A DNA stretch of 64,000 nucleotides from Ascochyta rabiei. Lineage: Eukaryota; Ascomycota; Dothideomycetes; Pleosporales; Didymellaceae. The DNA is taken from positions 2,356,001 to 2,420,000 of the forward strand of contig NC_082407.1 in assembly GCF_004011695.2 (NCBI RefSeq), given 5' to 3'. Both the position numbers and the translations under genes were made by a program. Of this stretch, positions 24,610 to 34,740 are shown one piece after another; the first letter of the stretch is position 1, and the number at the start of each line of letters is the position of its first letter. Below the pieces are notes generated by a model that saw nothing but the letters and a program-made list of their open reading frames with translations, was not told where the DNA came from and did not search any database.

Positions 24610-25688
24610 CTACTGTCCCTCCTGTCCGTCCTGGGCAGAGTCGTTCCTCTTGGGCCTCGAGGCGCGCTCGTTGCTGGACTTGCTGAAGTCGACGCGGAGC
24701 TGCCTGCCGTAGATGACCTTCTCCCTCAGAAGCTCGCGGGCCTTGGTGGCGCTGGCAACGTCGACAAAGTCAGCATGGGCGAAGCCTCTGGGCTGGCCGG
24801 TCCTGCGGTCGATGGCGACGCGGACGTCCATGACGTTGCGAATGTCGCGGAACAGGTCGTTCAGGTCCTTGTCGGACATCTCAAACGACATGTTGCCGAT
24901 GAAGAGCGTCTTGGCGGGAGGGTTCTCCTCCTGGCGGCCGGTGGGGCTGCGCGTCATGGAGCTGTTTCTGGCCTTGTGGAACTGGCAGACGAGGTTGCGG
25001 CCCTCGAAGACCTGCATGTCGAGGTTGTCGATGGCGGTCTGGGCGTCGGCGATGTTCTTGAACTCGACGTAAGCGAATCTTGGGCACGGTCAGTATCCTG
25101 CATGCAGAGAAAGGACAGGTGCTGCTCACCCTCGGCTCAGGCCCCGGTTGTCGTAGATGATCTTGACGTTCTCGATCTCGCCGAATCGCGAGAAGACGCG
25201 CTTGATCTGGTCGGCGGTGACTTCATAGTACAGGTTGCCGACGTAGAGGACGTTGTTGGGCGGCGCATCTCCGCCAGCGGTCCTCTTGGGCCTGCCTGCG
25301 GGCTTCTCTGCGGCCTCGGCGACAGCGTTGAGCGCGTCCGCATCGACAGTCTCGGCAGCGTTGGTGGGCTCGGCCTGGGCGTCCTTCTGCACCGGTGTCA
25401 GGCCATCCTCGGTGATGGGCTCGGCGATGGTCTGCGCAAAGTCCTCGGGCGCCGCCACCTCCTCCTTCTTCACGACATCGTCGCTGGCGAATCTCCTCTG
25501 GAACGCAGAGACGGCCCACTTCTGCGACTGTAGGCGGAAGGCAGGTGTGAGGGTGGTGATGGAACGGGGGGTTGCGAGGAAGGCCTTGGAGGGAGTCGCG
25601 CTGATGGCGCGGACGGCAGAGCGGCGGAGAAGAAACCTGGCGGGGGTTAGACGATGCAGACGGAGTGCAGCGGCGAGGCAGCTTACAT
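24610..25688 (-). CDS. Mitochondrial-type two-RRM RNA-binding protein (split start codon)
   Basis: Putative organellar RNA-binding protein with two RRM domains. The best model is three exons: AT at 25688-25687, then 25636-25130, then 25078-24610, giving 325 residues. A 50-nt GT-AG intron splits the initiator ATG as AT/G. The resulting N-terminus, MFLLRRSAVRAISATPSKAF, is a strong mitochondrial presequence (Arg, Ser, Ala and hydrophobic, no acids), which supports this start. RRM1 carries LYVGNLYYEV (RNP2) and RGFAYVEF (RNP1, across the second intron). RRM2 carries LFIGNMSFEM and RGFAHADF. A Glu/Ala-rich linker precedes RRM1 and a basic tail ends the protein. A longer open frame starting at 25902 would be read only without splicing and looks non-coding upstream. 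Confidence 0.85.
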
Positions 25689-26755
25689 GATGGCGGTGGA
25701 GGGAAGAAATGGAAAACAAGAACAGTGCTTGGGTATCTTGTATCTGGACACTGGAGATGGCCAAATTTTCGAGAGGTAGAGAAGCTACTAGCGCGAGGCG
25801 CGTAGACGGAAAAGCAGAAGCACGTGATGTCTGAGGATCGATGATCCAAGGACTTGAGGGGCTACCAACGACTGACATACTACGTAGTCTACTGTTGTGC
25901 ACACATCAATGCAAACGCTGCTTCACCACGCCATTGCAGACCATATCAAGACTACATGCACGTCTGGCTTCCATGTTGGAGTCGAGTCTTGCATGCGATC
26001 ACTGGACACATGACGGTGCTCGACTGGATGTACTCCAGTTGGACTGTCGAATGCAGACATGATACAAGAAATTCTCTATCACGATGTCATTGTTCGTTGT
26101 GCACAGCAAGAATGCAACCGCGCCGTAGCCCGGGAGCTTCGACCGCGCCGGCGCCCCTTGCCGAGGGCGAGCACCGAGGACAGGCACCTACTTTGGCATG
26201 TCGTGATGGAGCGCTGTCTCAAAGCTCCCGGCACTGTGCAGCAGCAGTCTGCAGTCTGCAATATTCTCATGGCCAGTGTCTACTATTGTTATGACCAGTC
26301 ACTACTATTCTTCTAACTAGTCTCTCCTACTCTTATGACCAGTCACTACTATTCTTCTAACTAGTCCCTCCTACTCTTACGACCAGTCTCTCCTACTCTT
26401 ATAACCAGTCTCCAGTATTCTCATGACCAGTCCCCAATACTCTCATGACCAGTCTCCAATACTCGCATGACCAGTCTCCAATACTCGCATGACCAAAAAC
26501 CCCCTCTTGTGTGACGCATCCAGCAGATCGACGGCCACTCAGGATGCTACGGGACCTGGCGACAGTCACCGCGGCATCGGAGGGGTCCGACAGCGCGTTG
26601 CTCCCATCGTTTCGGTTTCTGCCCAGGTCCCCGCAAAAGCCGTAACATCGACGCAAAATGTGCAGCGGTACCATGCGAGGCAGTACGTGACGGCAACGCT
26701 GAGACGCGCTGCTCGCTGCTCGCTGCTCGCTGCTCTCTGCTAATCGAGTGCACAG
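25689..26755. other. Divergent intergenic region RRM gene to AMP deaminase
   Basis: About 1.07 kb upstream of two divergent genes. It includes a 22-bp minisatellite (listed separately) and presumably the first exon and promoter of the AMP deaminase gene, which I cannot fix with confidence. Confidence 0.5.
26262..26494 (+). repeat. 22-bp minisatellite upstream of AMP deaminase
   Basis: About ten imperfect tandem copies of a unit containing CATGACCAGTCTCCAATACT. Copies at the 3' end (26440-26494) are nearly identical, those at the 5' end more diverged, as expected from recent growth at one side. It ends about 260 bp before the AMP deaminase coding exon, so it may lie in its promoter or leader. 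Confidence 0.85.
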
Positions 26756-29700
26756 GACCGTTCGATGCAGACGCCGACGGCTCTCCAGCGCTGGGCCCCA
26801 CGCTCAGCCATGACCCCACGCTGTCCTCGGACGACGACGAGTACGGCGCTGACCTGTCTGACCCCGAGGCGGACAACGGCGACCTTGCGCAAGGGTTCAC
26901 CGGTGCGACTGCAACCGCAGAGGGCACGAGCCTCCATGGCGACCACGACGACGGCGGCGACGACGACGGCATGCTGCCCCGCGACAAGCAGCGCAAGACG
27001 GCCTTCTACGACTACACGGCCGAGAAGCAGATGAGCCACACCGAGGCAAAGCAGTTCTACCAGCGCCACCAATGGGAGACGCAGCACGGGGGCTCCCAGG
27101 CCAGCGACGCCTACAGCCCAGCCCTGCGCGCGAGGACGTTCCCTGCCAACTTTGGCGCTGCAGACGGCATGAGCATCCGGTCGCGCAAGAGCAACGTCAG
27201 CCTGGCAAACCAGGGCCACCAGCAGAGCCTGCACCCGCTCGGCCAGTCACAGCACCAGCAGTCACAGCACCAGCAGTCACACTACCAGCAGTCACACTAC
27301 CAGCAGTCACAGGACCCTCGTTCGCAAAAGGGTAGCCAGGCCGGCGATGTCTTCCTCCACGCCGACCAAGAAGCGCGAGACCAGTCCAGGCACCCCGCCC
27401 TACCACAGGAAGACAAGCCTCTGCTCGCAGACCAAGGCATACACGGCGCAGGAGCAGGCGTGGGAGTTGGCTCAGGCGCAGGTGGCTTTGCCATGTCCGA
27501 CTCGAGCGTGACCGCCGAGCTCAGCGCCATCTACACCAACGTGCAGAAAGTGCTCGATCTCCGCCACAAGTACATACGCCTGTCGCTGCAGCACGACTTC
27601 GACAACCCCCGAGACGACCCCGGCTGGAAAATCTACCCGCCCCACCCAGAGCCCGTGTGGAACGACTCGTCCAAGGAGCGCCGCAATGCCTCGAGCAGCC
27701 TCCAGAGCAGCACCGTCTTGGAGCCGGCAGAGCAGCCGCCCAAGGCACCCCGCAAGATGGGCACCAACATTGGCGAGGACTTCTTCATGGAGGACCTGCT
27801 GCCTCTCCCTGGTCCGTCCGAGATGGCCTTCCGCATGGACAGCGGCGGCGTGTTCCAAGTCTACGAGAACGCAAAGTCTGCTGAGCTCGACACGCCGATC
27901 GTCTCCATTCCGACCCTGCGGGAATTCTACATTGACCTGGACGCCATTCTCGAGATCTCCTCTGACGGGCCGAGTAAGAGCTTCGCATTCCGCAGACTCC
28001 AATACCTGGAAGGCAAATTCAACCTCTACTACCTCCTGAACGAGTACCAGGAGATCGCCGACAGCAAAAAGGTGCCGCACAGGGACTTCTACAACGTGCG
28101 AAAGGTCGACACGCACGTTCATCACTCGGCATGCATGAACCAGAAGCATCTGCTGCGCTTCATCAAGTCCAAGATGAAGAAGTCGCCCGACGAGGTGGTG
28201 CTGTTCCGTGACGGCAAGCACCTCACGCTCAGGGAGGTTTTCGAATCCATCAACCTCACCGCGTACGACCTCAGTATCGACACGTTAGACATGCACGCGC
28301 ACACCGACTCGTTCCACCGCTTCGACAAATTCAACCTAAAGTACAACCCCATTGGTGAATCGCGTCTCCGAACAATCTTCCTCAAGACAGACAACTTCAT
28401 CAAGGGCAGGTACCTTGCCGAGATCACCAAGGAGGTCATCTCCGATTTGGAGTCCAGCAAGTACCAGTTCGTTGAGTGGCGCATCTCCATCTACGGCCGC
28501 GACCTCGACGAATGGGACAAGCTTGCAGCGTGGGTCGTCGACAACAAGCTTTTCTCGCCCAACGTGAGATGGCTGATCCAGGTCCCTCGTCTGTTCGACG
28601 TGTACAAAGCCACTGGGCTGATGCACGATTTTGAAGAGGTCGTTCGCAACGTCTTCCAACCGCTGTTCGAAGTGACAAAGGATCCGTCCAGCCATCCGAA
28701 GCTTCACATCTTCTTGCAGCGAGTCATCGGTTTCGACAGCGTCGACGACGAGAGCAAGGTCGAGCGACGCATGTACAGGAAGTTCCCCACCCCCAAGGAA
28801 TGGACGACGAAGCAGAACCCGCCTTACAGCTACTGGATGTACTACCTCTTTTCCAACATTGCGTCACTGAATGTGTGGAGGAAGCAGCGTGGCTTCAACA
28901 CCTTCTCGCTCCGCCCTCACTGCGGAGAGGCTGGCGACACCGACCACTTGGCTGCCGCTGTCCTGTGCTGCCACAGCATCAGCCACGGTCTGCTGCTTCG
29001 CAAGGTGCCTCTGCTGCAGTACATTTTCTACCTGGAGCAGATTGGTGTGGCCATGTCGCCGCTGAGCAACAACGCGCTCTTCCTGGCGTACGAGCGGAAT
29101 CCGTTTATTAGTTACTTCCGACGAGGCCTCAACGTGTCACTGTCAACCGACGACCCGCTGCAGTTTGCTTTCACCAAGGAGCCGCTGATCGAGGAGTACT
29201 CGGTAGCAGCGCAGATCTACAAGCTGAGTGCGGTCGACATGTGCGAGCTTGCCAAGCACTCTGTCGAGCAAAGCGGCTTCGAGCACATTGTGAAGAAGAA
29301 GTGGCTGGGCAGCAACTACCACCTCCCCGGCGTTGCAGGCAACGACATGGCACGATCCAACGTGCCCAGCGTTCGCGAAGCGTTCAGACACGAGACGCTG
29401 ATGCAGGAGCTTTCCATGATCGATCGGTACACGCGCGCCGCCAACGCCCAAGCCCACGATCTCACAATGTCCAACCTCGAGCCGGAGCAACAAGCACCTC
29501 AGACCCCCAAGACACACCATGCCACACACCCAGGCTCGCCAGCTCCGTCGCAGCCGTCGGCCAGCCAGGCTCACGAGCAAGACAAGACGTTCTCGACTCT
29601 CCCCCCGGGCGCCATGTCAGGCCGCTTCCTTCCCGCCCAGCAGGCGCGGCTGAACCCGTCAGCATCTGCGACCGATATCGCAAGCATGCCGACCCAGCCA

Positions 29701-29973
29701 GCGTCCCCCACGGCAGCCAACACGCGCACGTCCAGCGTGACGATCAGCCCGAGTATCGTAGCAGCGTCTGCGCCCGCAGTGGGCTCGCAGCCAGCCGAGC
29801 CAGACTCTGGCTCAACCCGCACATCGAGCCAGGTGAACCTCGACGGCGAGCCTAGGATCTTCCCGGGGGTGGTTAGCAGGAGGCGGCGCAGCAGCCTGCG
29901 CAGCAGCCATGTTGAGGACGGCGAGGACGGCCACTCTGGCCTGCACCGCGTGCACACGGAGCCTGCCGTGTAG
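26756..29973 (+). CDS. AMD1: AMP deaminase (5' exon uncertain)
   Basis: Converts AMP to IMP plus ammonia, balancing adenylate pools in the cytosol. The long exon to 29973 encodes over 1,000 residues. The open frame begins after an acceptor CACAG at 26755, giving GPFDADADG and an acidic region. One frame-compatible first exon is ATG TGC AGC G at 26658-26667 (donor GTACCA, weak), which would give 1,075 residues; other first exons are possible. Catalytic signatures are complete: [17 protein letters not shown] (metal His) and [10 protein letters not shown], plus the conserved KFNLKYNP segment. The N-terminal ~300 residues and a C-terminal Ser/Pro-rich tail of ~170 residues are poorly conserved regulatory regions. 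A Gln/Ser/His repeat (about five 15-bp units, near 27243-27312) lies in the N-terminal part. Confidence 0.93.
27243..27312 (+). repeat. 15-bp coding repeat in AMP deaminase N-terminus
   Basis: About five units of CAGTCACAGCACCAG or CAGTCACACTACCAG encode [10 protein letters not shown] tandem pentapeptides. Being a multiple of three it leaves the frame intact. Confidence 0.85.
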
Positions 29974-29994
29974 GAGCAGGACAGGGAGGAGGAG

Positions 29995-30029
<35 letters not shown>

Positions 30030-30431
30030 GGCATTGTAGTCACGATGAGGGATGGTAGATGAGGAGGCATTGTAGAGACGATGAGGGATGGTAGACTGCT
30101 ATTGGCGAGATTCGGAAACCCGTTGTCATGATTACCAGAGTATCGACTACTTGGCTGTAGTGAATATCCAGAAGAAAGCAGCACACTGCCATGACTACGA
30201 TTCGTGAAGCCGCCCCGCTAGGATGGGAAACGCACCTTCCCACTCCAGCTAGACCCGTTCTTGCGTCTTCAAACAGATACGTACCACTATGAACGAATCG
30301 CGCACCTATCTATACCTTTGCACCATCCACCCTCGAGGACCACACGCTATAAGACAAGGCCGCACGCCAACCCCCCTTTAAACAAAAAGAGCAAAGAGAA
30401 ACCAAAAAATAAAAAGGAGAGAAGAAGAAAA
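29974..30431. other. Intergenic region with GA-rich microsatellite
   Basis: About 460 bp. A (GAG/GAA)n purine tract spans about 29983-30032, followed by two copies of a roughly 35-bp unit containing GACGATGAGGGATGGTAGA (30035-30095). The rest is the leader of the alpha/beta hydrolase gene. Confidence 0.6.
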
Positions 30432-31718
30432 ATGCAACGTCTCACCGTCCTCCCACGCCCAGGTAGCAGCACACAGGCCCCGCAACCCCCGATTCCCGGC
30501 CCGTCGGAATCCGCGTTCCGGGACGTCTTCCCTTTTCCCCTTTTCCCCGAAGCGCGGTACCTGGATACCGAGGTGGGGAGGGCGGCGTATTACGTGTTTC
30601 TGCCGTTGGCATCGTCGTCTCCAGGGCTTTCTTCTGCGCCTATGGGAGTAGAGGCAGAGGTAGAGGCAGAGGCAGAGGCAGAGGCAGAGGCAGAGGTAGA
30701 GGTAGAGGTAGAGGTAGAGGTAGAGGTAGAGGTAGAGGTAGAGGTAGAGGTAGAGGTAGAGGTAGAGTCAGCAGCTCCATCTCGCGTCCTGCTCCTCCAC
30801 GGTGTGCAGACACCCGCTCTGGGGCTCCTGCCGCTGGCTGCCGCGCTGAGGGAAGAGGTGCCCCGTGCGGTGTTTGTGCTGGTTGATCTGTGGGGCCATG
30901 GACTCTCCGATACGCCTGTTGTGGCGCACGAGGGGAGGTTGTTCGCCGGGTTGGTTGAGCGGGTGCTTGGGCATCTTGGGTGGGCTGGTGAGGGGGTAGG
31001 GGAGGAGAAGGTGGCGGTCGTGGGGTATAGCTTTGGGGCTGTGGTAGGGTTGGAGTGGCTTACTTCTTTCTCTTCTTGTTCCTCTTCTTCTTCTTCTTCT
31101 TCTTCTTCTTCTTCTTCTTCTTCTTCTTCTTCTTCTACCTCACCTTGTACTACCTCACCTCTTGCTGCGCGAGAAAAGAAAGGAAATCAACACATCCACA
31201 GCTTCACGCTCGTCGCGCCCGCGGGCCTGATGCGAAGAAGCTGGTTCGAGGCGCAGCAGCAAGAGTGGCTGAGCACAGCGTGTCGAGGGGAGGACGAAGC
31301 TAGGGCGGCAGAGTGGGTGGTTCGCACGCTCGAAGGCGGCGAGTTACACGTGCCGTCGGACTGGCGCGATCGAGTGCGCAAGGGCGAGGTGGTGGCGGAG
31401 AAGCTGAGGGCGTGGCAGATGCAGCACCACGCAGGGCATAGGGCGAGCGTGGTGGGTATTTTCAGGGACGGAGGGGTGTTGGATAACGATGCGTTGTTTG
31501 CACGGGCGGGCCAGTTGGGGATGCCGGGCTTGGTGGTGCTGGGGGAGGATGACGGGCTGAGTAGCGAGGAGGAGGTGGTGAGGTTTGGGTGGGAGGTCAG
31601 GGTTGTGCCCAGGGCTGGGCATGCGGTGGTTAGGGAGAGGGCGGGGGAGGTTGCGGAGCATGTTGCGGCGTTTTGGAGGGGGGGGTGTGGGAGTGATTTG
31701 AAGCGACTTGAGACTTGA
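30432..31718 (+). CDS. Alpha/beta hydrolase with expanded EV and Ser coding repeats
   Basis: Single exon, 428 residues from the ATG at 30432; the in-frame ATG at 30261 would add 57 basic, Lys-rich residues that look like leader sequence, so 30432 is preferred. The core is a lipase-like alpha/beta hydrolase: LLLHGVQTPALG (oxyanion region), VDLWGHGLSD, nucleophile elbow GYSFGA (GxSxG, residues ~197), acid in LGEDDG, and catalytic His in RAGHAVV. Two simple-sequence tracts sit inside: an acidic (Glu-Ala/Glu-Val)n run at residues ~74-111 before the core, and about 22 Ser in a row (residues ~213-234) right after the nucleophile helix. The triad is intact, so it may still be active. Substrate unknown. 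Confidence 0.8.
   Translation: MQRLTVLPRPGSSTQAPQPPIPGPSESAFRDVFPFPLFPEARYLDTEVGRAAYYVFLPLASSSPGLSSAPMGVEAEVEAEAEAEAEAEVEVEVEVEVEVEVEVEVEVEVEVESAAPSRVLLLHGVQTPALGLLPLAAALREEVPRAVFVLVDLWGHGLSDTPVVAHEGRLFAGLVERVLGHLGWAGEGVGEEKVAVVGYSFGAVVGLEWLTSFSSCSSSSSSSSSSSSSSSSSSSTSPCTTSPLAAREKKGNQHIHSFTLVAPAGLMRRSWFEAQQQEWLSTACRGEDEARAAEWVVRTLEGGELHVPSDWRDRVRKGEVVAEKLRAWQMQHHAGHRASVVGIFRDGGVLDNDALFARAGQLGMPGLVVLGEDDGLSSEEEVVRFGWEVRVVPRAGHAVVRERAGEVAEHVAAFWRGGCGSDLKRLET
30649..30768 (+). repeat. GAGGCA/GAGGTA hexamer repeat in hydrolase ORF
   Basis: About 20 tandem hexamers, first GAGGCA then GAGGTA, encode Glu-Ala then Glu-Val pairs in frame. The sharp block switch between the two unit types points to local expansion of each variant. 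Confidence 0.9.
31063..31136 (+). repeat. TCT/TTC trinucleotide repeat coding poly-Ser
   Basis: A CTT-type triplet tract of roughly 70 bp encodes about 22 consecutive Ser in the hydrolase, located between the nucleophile elbow helix and the following strand. Confidence 0.9.
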
Positions 31719-31737
31719 TTCTGAGACTCGATGATTC

Positions 31738-31905
31738 TAAAAAGATTTATAATTCTGAACAACTTGATAGTTCCCAAGAGACTTGTGATTCCAAAGACTC
31801 AACAATTCAAGACTTAACAATTCAGGACATAATAATTCAAGACTCAACAATTCAAAACTCAACAATTCAAGACTCAACAATTCAGAAAACTCAATAATTC
31901 CGAAG
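31738..31905 (+). repeat. AT-rich ~15-bp tandem repeat
   Basis: About ten degenerate units of the type GACTCAACAATTCAA with variants such as GACATAATAATTCAA. AT-rich against a GC-rich background; directly follows the hydrolase stop codon. Confidence 0.8.
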
Positions 31906-31950
31906 AGTCAGATTCCTCACGGACGACCACAATCAAGAAACCTTATCGAA

Positions 31951-32337
31951 TCAACTTTCCTCCCAATCATCTACACGCCCCCATATCTGCAAGCTGATCT
32001 GCAGCGCCTGCAGCTGGGAAACGCACGAGCCAGAGCCAGGGCAGGGCCAGCCAGGGCAGGGCCAGGCAGGGCCAGACAGGGCCGACGTGTCCATGCAGTC
32101 GTGCACGGCGGCCAGGAGGTCCGGCGACGAACCCGCAGGCGTGGACGGGTAGCTCATAGGGTACCGGGACCAGCACGGCGGGCGGGGGCTGCGAGTGGCT
32201 GGCTTGGATTTTACGTCAGACGGTGAACGGTGTGGATGCGCGTATGAGCAGGTGAGGCGTGGCTTGGGGCTGCTGGACAGCGCATGCAGAGTAGGCCGGG
32301 CTGGCGAGGGCCTGTGGATGGCGCTGAGCGGTTGCAT
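31951..32337 (-). CDS. Weak hypothetical ORF, 128 aa
   Basis: Open frame with a Pro/Ser/Arg-rich start, a short WPCPG duplication from a GGGCAGGGCCA-type repeat, and a more protein-like C-terminal end (VSQLQALQISLQIWGRVDDW). No family recognised. It may be the last exon of an unidentified gene or simply chance; lying among tandem repeats lowers my trust. Confidence 0.2.
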   Translation of the reverse strand: MQPLSAIHRPSPARPTLHALSSSPKPRLTCSYAHPHRSPSDVKSKPATRSPRPPCWSRYPMSYPSTPAGSSPDLLAAVHDCMDTSALSGPAWPCPGWPCPGSGSCVSQLQALQISLQIWGRVDDWEES

Positions 32338-32377
32338 GGGAGGGAGCAGTAGACTCTGATGTGTTGTGTTTTGTCTT

Positions 32378-32575
32378 GACGGTCAGGTTCTCTTGAGGGT
32401 CATGTTTTCTAGAGGGTCATGTTTCTTGACGGTCAACGGTCATGTTTCTTGACGGTCAACGGTCATGTTTCTTGACGGTCAACGGTCATGTTTCTTGACG
32501 GTCAACGGTCATGTTTTCTTGAGGGTCATGTTTCTTGACGGTCATGTTTCTTGACGGTCAACGGTCATGTTGTGT
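32378..32575 (+). repeat. 23-bp minisatellite
   Basis: Roughly eight units with core TTGACGGTCAACGGTCATGT; central copies are identical, edge copies are shortened to about 16 bp or varied (TTGAGGGTCATG). Each unit contains TTGACGGTCAA, a near palindrome (TTGAC...GTCAA). Lies about 690 bp before the HapC start. Confidence 0.9.
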
Positions 32576-32875
32576 CACAAGAATGGATACGCATGGTCGA
32601 GTGGAGTGGAGTCCAGTAGCCGGCACGGGCCGACTCAGCACAAGCTGTGCCTGAGCGGCGGCGTCACTCGGTCGTCCAAGCTCCTTCACGGCAGCGTCGC
32701 AAGCCCGGCTGATTGGCGGGCGCGTCGGGTGGTGACGAAGGTCCCAGGCCGCACGTCGTGGGCGCGCAAGGCAAGACTTCACGACCGACAACAACAGCAC
32801 GGCCCAGCGCAGCACAGCACACACAGCCAGAGACGCACTCCCCCGCCCGCTAGCCCCAACCACGGCTGCAGTCCC

Positions 32876-32985
32876 GCCCTCGCCCTCGCACTCGCACTCG
32901 CACTCGCACTCGCACCCGCACGACTCGCACTCGCACTGCACTCGCACCGCGCTCGTCACGCGCACCCGCACTCGCACACTCGGCA
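32876..32985 (+). repeat. CACTCG hexamer repeat
   Basis: Imperfect tandem (CACTCG)n with CACCCG variants over about 100 bp in the region preceding HapC. Probably simple-sequence expansion in the leader or promoter. Confidence 0.8.
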
Positions 32986-33263
32986 CCGTGAGCCAGCCCG
33001 TGGCCGTAGCCTCTGTCGCACACACGGCGCTGTCTTCACCGTACGCGCGCCGCCTCTGAATGCGCGCTGCCTGATCTGTCGCGCCCAGCTAACCGCATCG
33101 TCCCCCAGCCCTCCCCCCCCCCTCGTTACACGGCCTGCGCGCTCGCCCGGCCAGTGACGTGGTCGCCAACAAATCACTGCGCCGTCCGCCAGCGCCCGCC
33201 AGCGCACACGCTCGCTCAACGCCCGCCTCCCGCCCAGCTGCCCCTGTCGGCCGCCGAATAAAC

Positions 33264-34356
33264 ATGTCGTCGACCCCGCCCAAGAAGGACGGTGTGGAAC
33301 CGCCTCAGTCGCCTGACGACGACCACCACATGGACAGGAACGCTGAGGATACACAAGCCCACGCTCTCGGCTACGAATTCGAGGTCAAGGAGCAGGACCG
33401 ATGGCTGCCAATCGCAAACGGTGCGTCCCCTCCCTCCTGCTTTTGCTCGTTTTGATTTGCCTGCTTTCCCCCGTCGAGCTGTTGGCTCCGCGTCTGCCGT
33501 CTGCCGTCTGCCGTCTGCCCCTCGATCTGCGTCTGCCGTCTGCCGTCTGCCCCTCGATCTGCGTCTGCCGTCTGCCGTCTGCCCCTCGATCTGCGTCTGC
33601 CGTCTGCCGTCTGCCCCTCGATCTGCGTCTGCCCCTCGATCTGCACCTGCCGCTGCACCTGCCGCTGCACCTGCCGCCAACGCCCCCCCCTGCAGCAGCC
33701 ACCATGTCGTCCTCGTCCCCACACTCGTCCCCACTCCAAAACGCCTCCCAGAGCAATGCCGCGTCGGACGCTAACATTCGTAATTTCGCTCCAGTCGCCC
33801 GCATCATGAAGACGGCCCTGCCGGAGAACGCAAAGATTGCCAAGGAAGCAAAAGAATGCATGCAAGAGTGCGTGAGCGAGTTCATCTCCTTCATCACCAG
33901 CGAGGGTCAGTCCTGCACCCTGCCTCTCTCACCCCCCGCTCATCCACCCAGCCTCCGAAAAGTGCCAGCAGGAGAAGCGCAAGACGGTCAACGGCGAGGA
34001 CATTCTCTTCGCCATGACCTCGCTGGGCTTCGAGAACTACTCCGAGGCCCTCAAGATATACCTGTCGCGGTACCGCGAGGTAAGCTGCCCACCTCCCCTT
34101 TGTCGCCTGTCTCTCCTTTGTGAACACATGTGGCAAGACGTTTTCTGAACTTGGTATTGATTGGTGCCATGAGACCCTCCTCGCAAATCAGAACAAGCCT
34201 ACCGGCCCATTCGGTGCGCCTGGGTCCAGCGCCAACCCGTCCGCCGGAGAGAACGCCCAGCAGCATGTTCTGAGCGCCGACCAAGACATGGCCGACGACG
34301 GCTCCACCGCCTTTGGCTACAGCGTCCACAACGGAAACGGCTCCGCCGACTACTAG
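33264..34356 (+). CDS. hapC: HapC, NF-YB subunit of the CCAAT-binding complex
   Basis: Histone-fold subunit that pairs with HapE and HapB to bind CCAAT promoters, acting in iron, redox and nitrogen control. Four exons, 33264-33420, 33795-33905, 33952-34079 and 34192-34356, yield 186 residues. The conserved core is complete: [16 protein letters not shown], then [40 protein letters not shown] and [14 protein letters not shown]. Intron 1 (374 nt) is far longer than its neighbours because of a 32-bp tandem repeat. Inside it, ATG at 33704 in a GCCACC context opens a frame that runs without splicing into exon 2 and could make an alternative N-terminus lacking DRWLPIAN. The fourth exon is Gly/Ser/Asn-rich and little conserved. 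Confidence 0.95.
33490..33680 (+). repeat. 32-bp tandem repeat inside HapC intron 1
   Basis: About four units built from GTCTGCC triplication plus CCTCGATCTGC, then shorter CTGCACCTGCCG units. Entirely intronic in the spliced model, pyrimidine-rich on the sense strand. Confidence 0.85.
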
Positions 34357-34646
34357 CACACGACCGCCCGACCCGAGTTCGAGCGGGTCCCTGCTGTGTG
34401 GGCGGCCTTCGCTGCCCTCGAGGGCCAAGAGCGTGTCTGCTGCCACCCGCCCTGAGCGAGACGAACGAATTCAGATTGTGCAGTGTAGGTCTGACGGCTG
34501 GGATCTGGGGCACAGGGCACCCTCACCCCCGTCTAGCCAAGCGACAGAGGGTCAGTCATTTGGATAGGCATCTTCCTAGTCAGGTTATTGTATTAGATCT
34601 TTGTTTGCCCATGCTGATTCACTGTGATGCCCTTCTTCTCACCACC

Positions 34647-34705
34647 TCAGTACGTTGAGCCCGACATGGACCAACCACCTGATGCAGACGACGACGCCGC
34701 TCCTG

Positions 34706-34740
<35 letters not shown>

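Larger units (their letters stand above)
31719..33263. other. Repeat-rich intergenic region hydrolase to HapC
   Basis: About 1.5 kb with several unrelated tandem repeats (31.74-31.90, 32.03-32.08, 32.38-32.57 and 32.88-32.98 kb, the main ones listed separately). The right end must hold the HapC promoter and leader. One weak minus-strand open frame (31951-32337) is listed separately. Confidence 0.6.

Noticed and set aside
25689..25902. Upstream extension of the RRM protein from ATG 25902
   Set aside because: It is not in frame with the RRM domains once the canonical 50-nt intron is removed, and the translation lacks targeting or domain features.
32378..32575. CRISPR-like array
   Set aside because: Units are contiguous with no unique spacers, and the genome is eukaryotic; it is a minisatellite.
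33216..33897. Minus-strand frames rich in Arg/Asp/Gly repeats over HapC intron 1
   Set aside because: They arise from reading the 32-bp intronic repeat in reverse.
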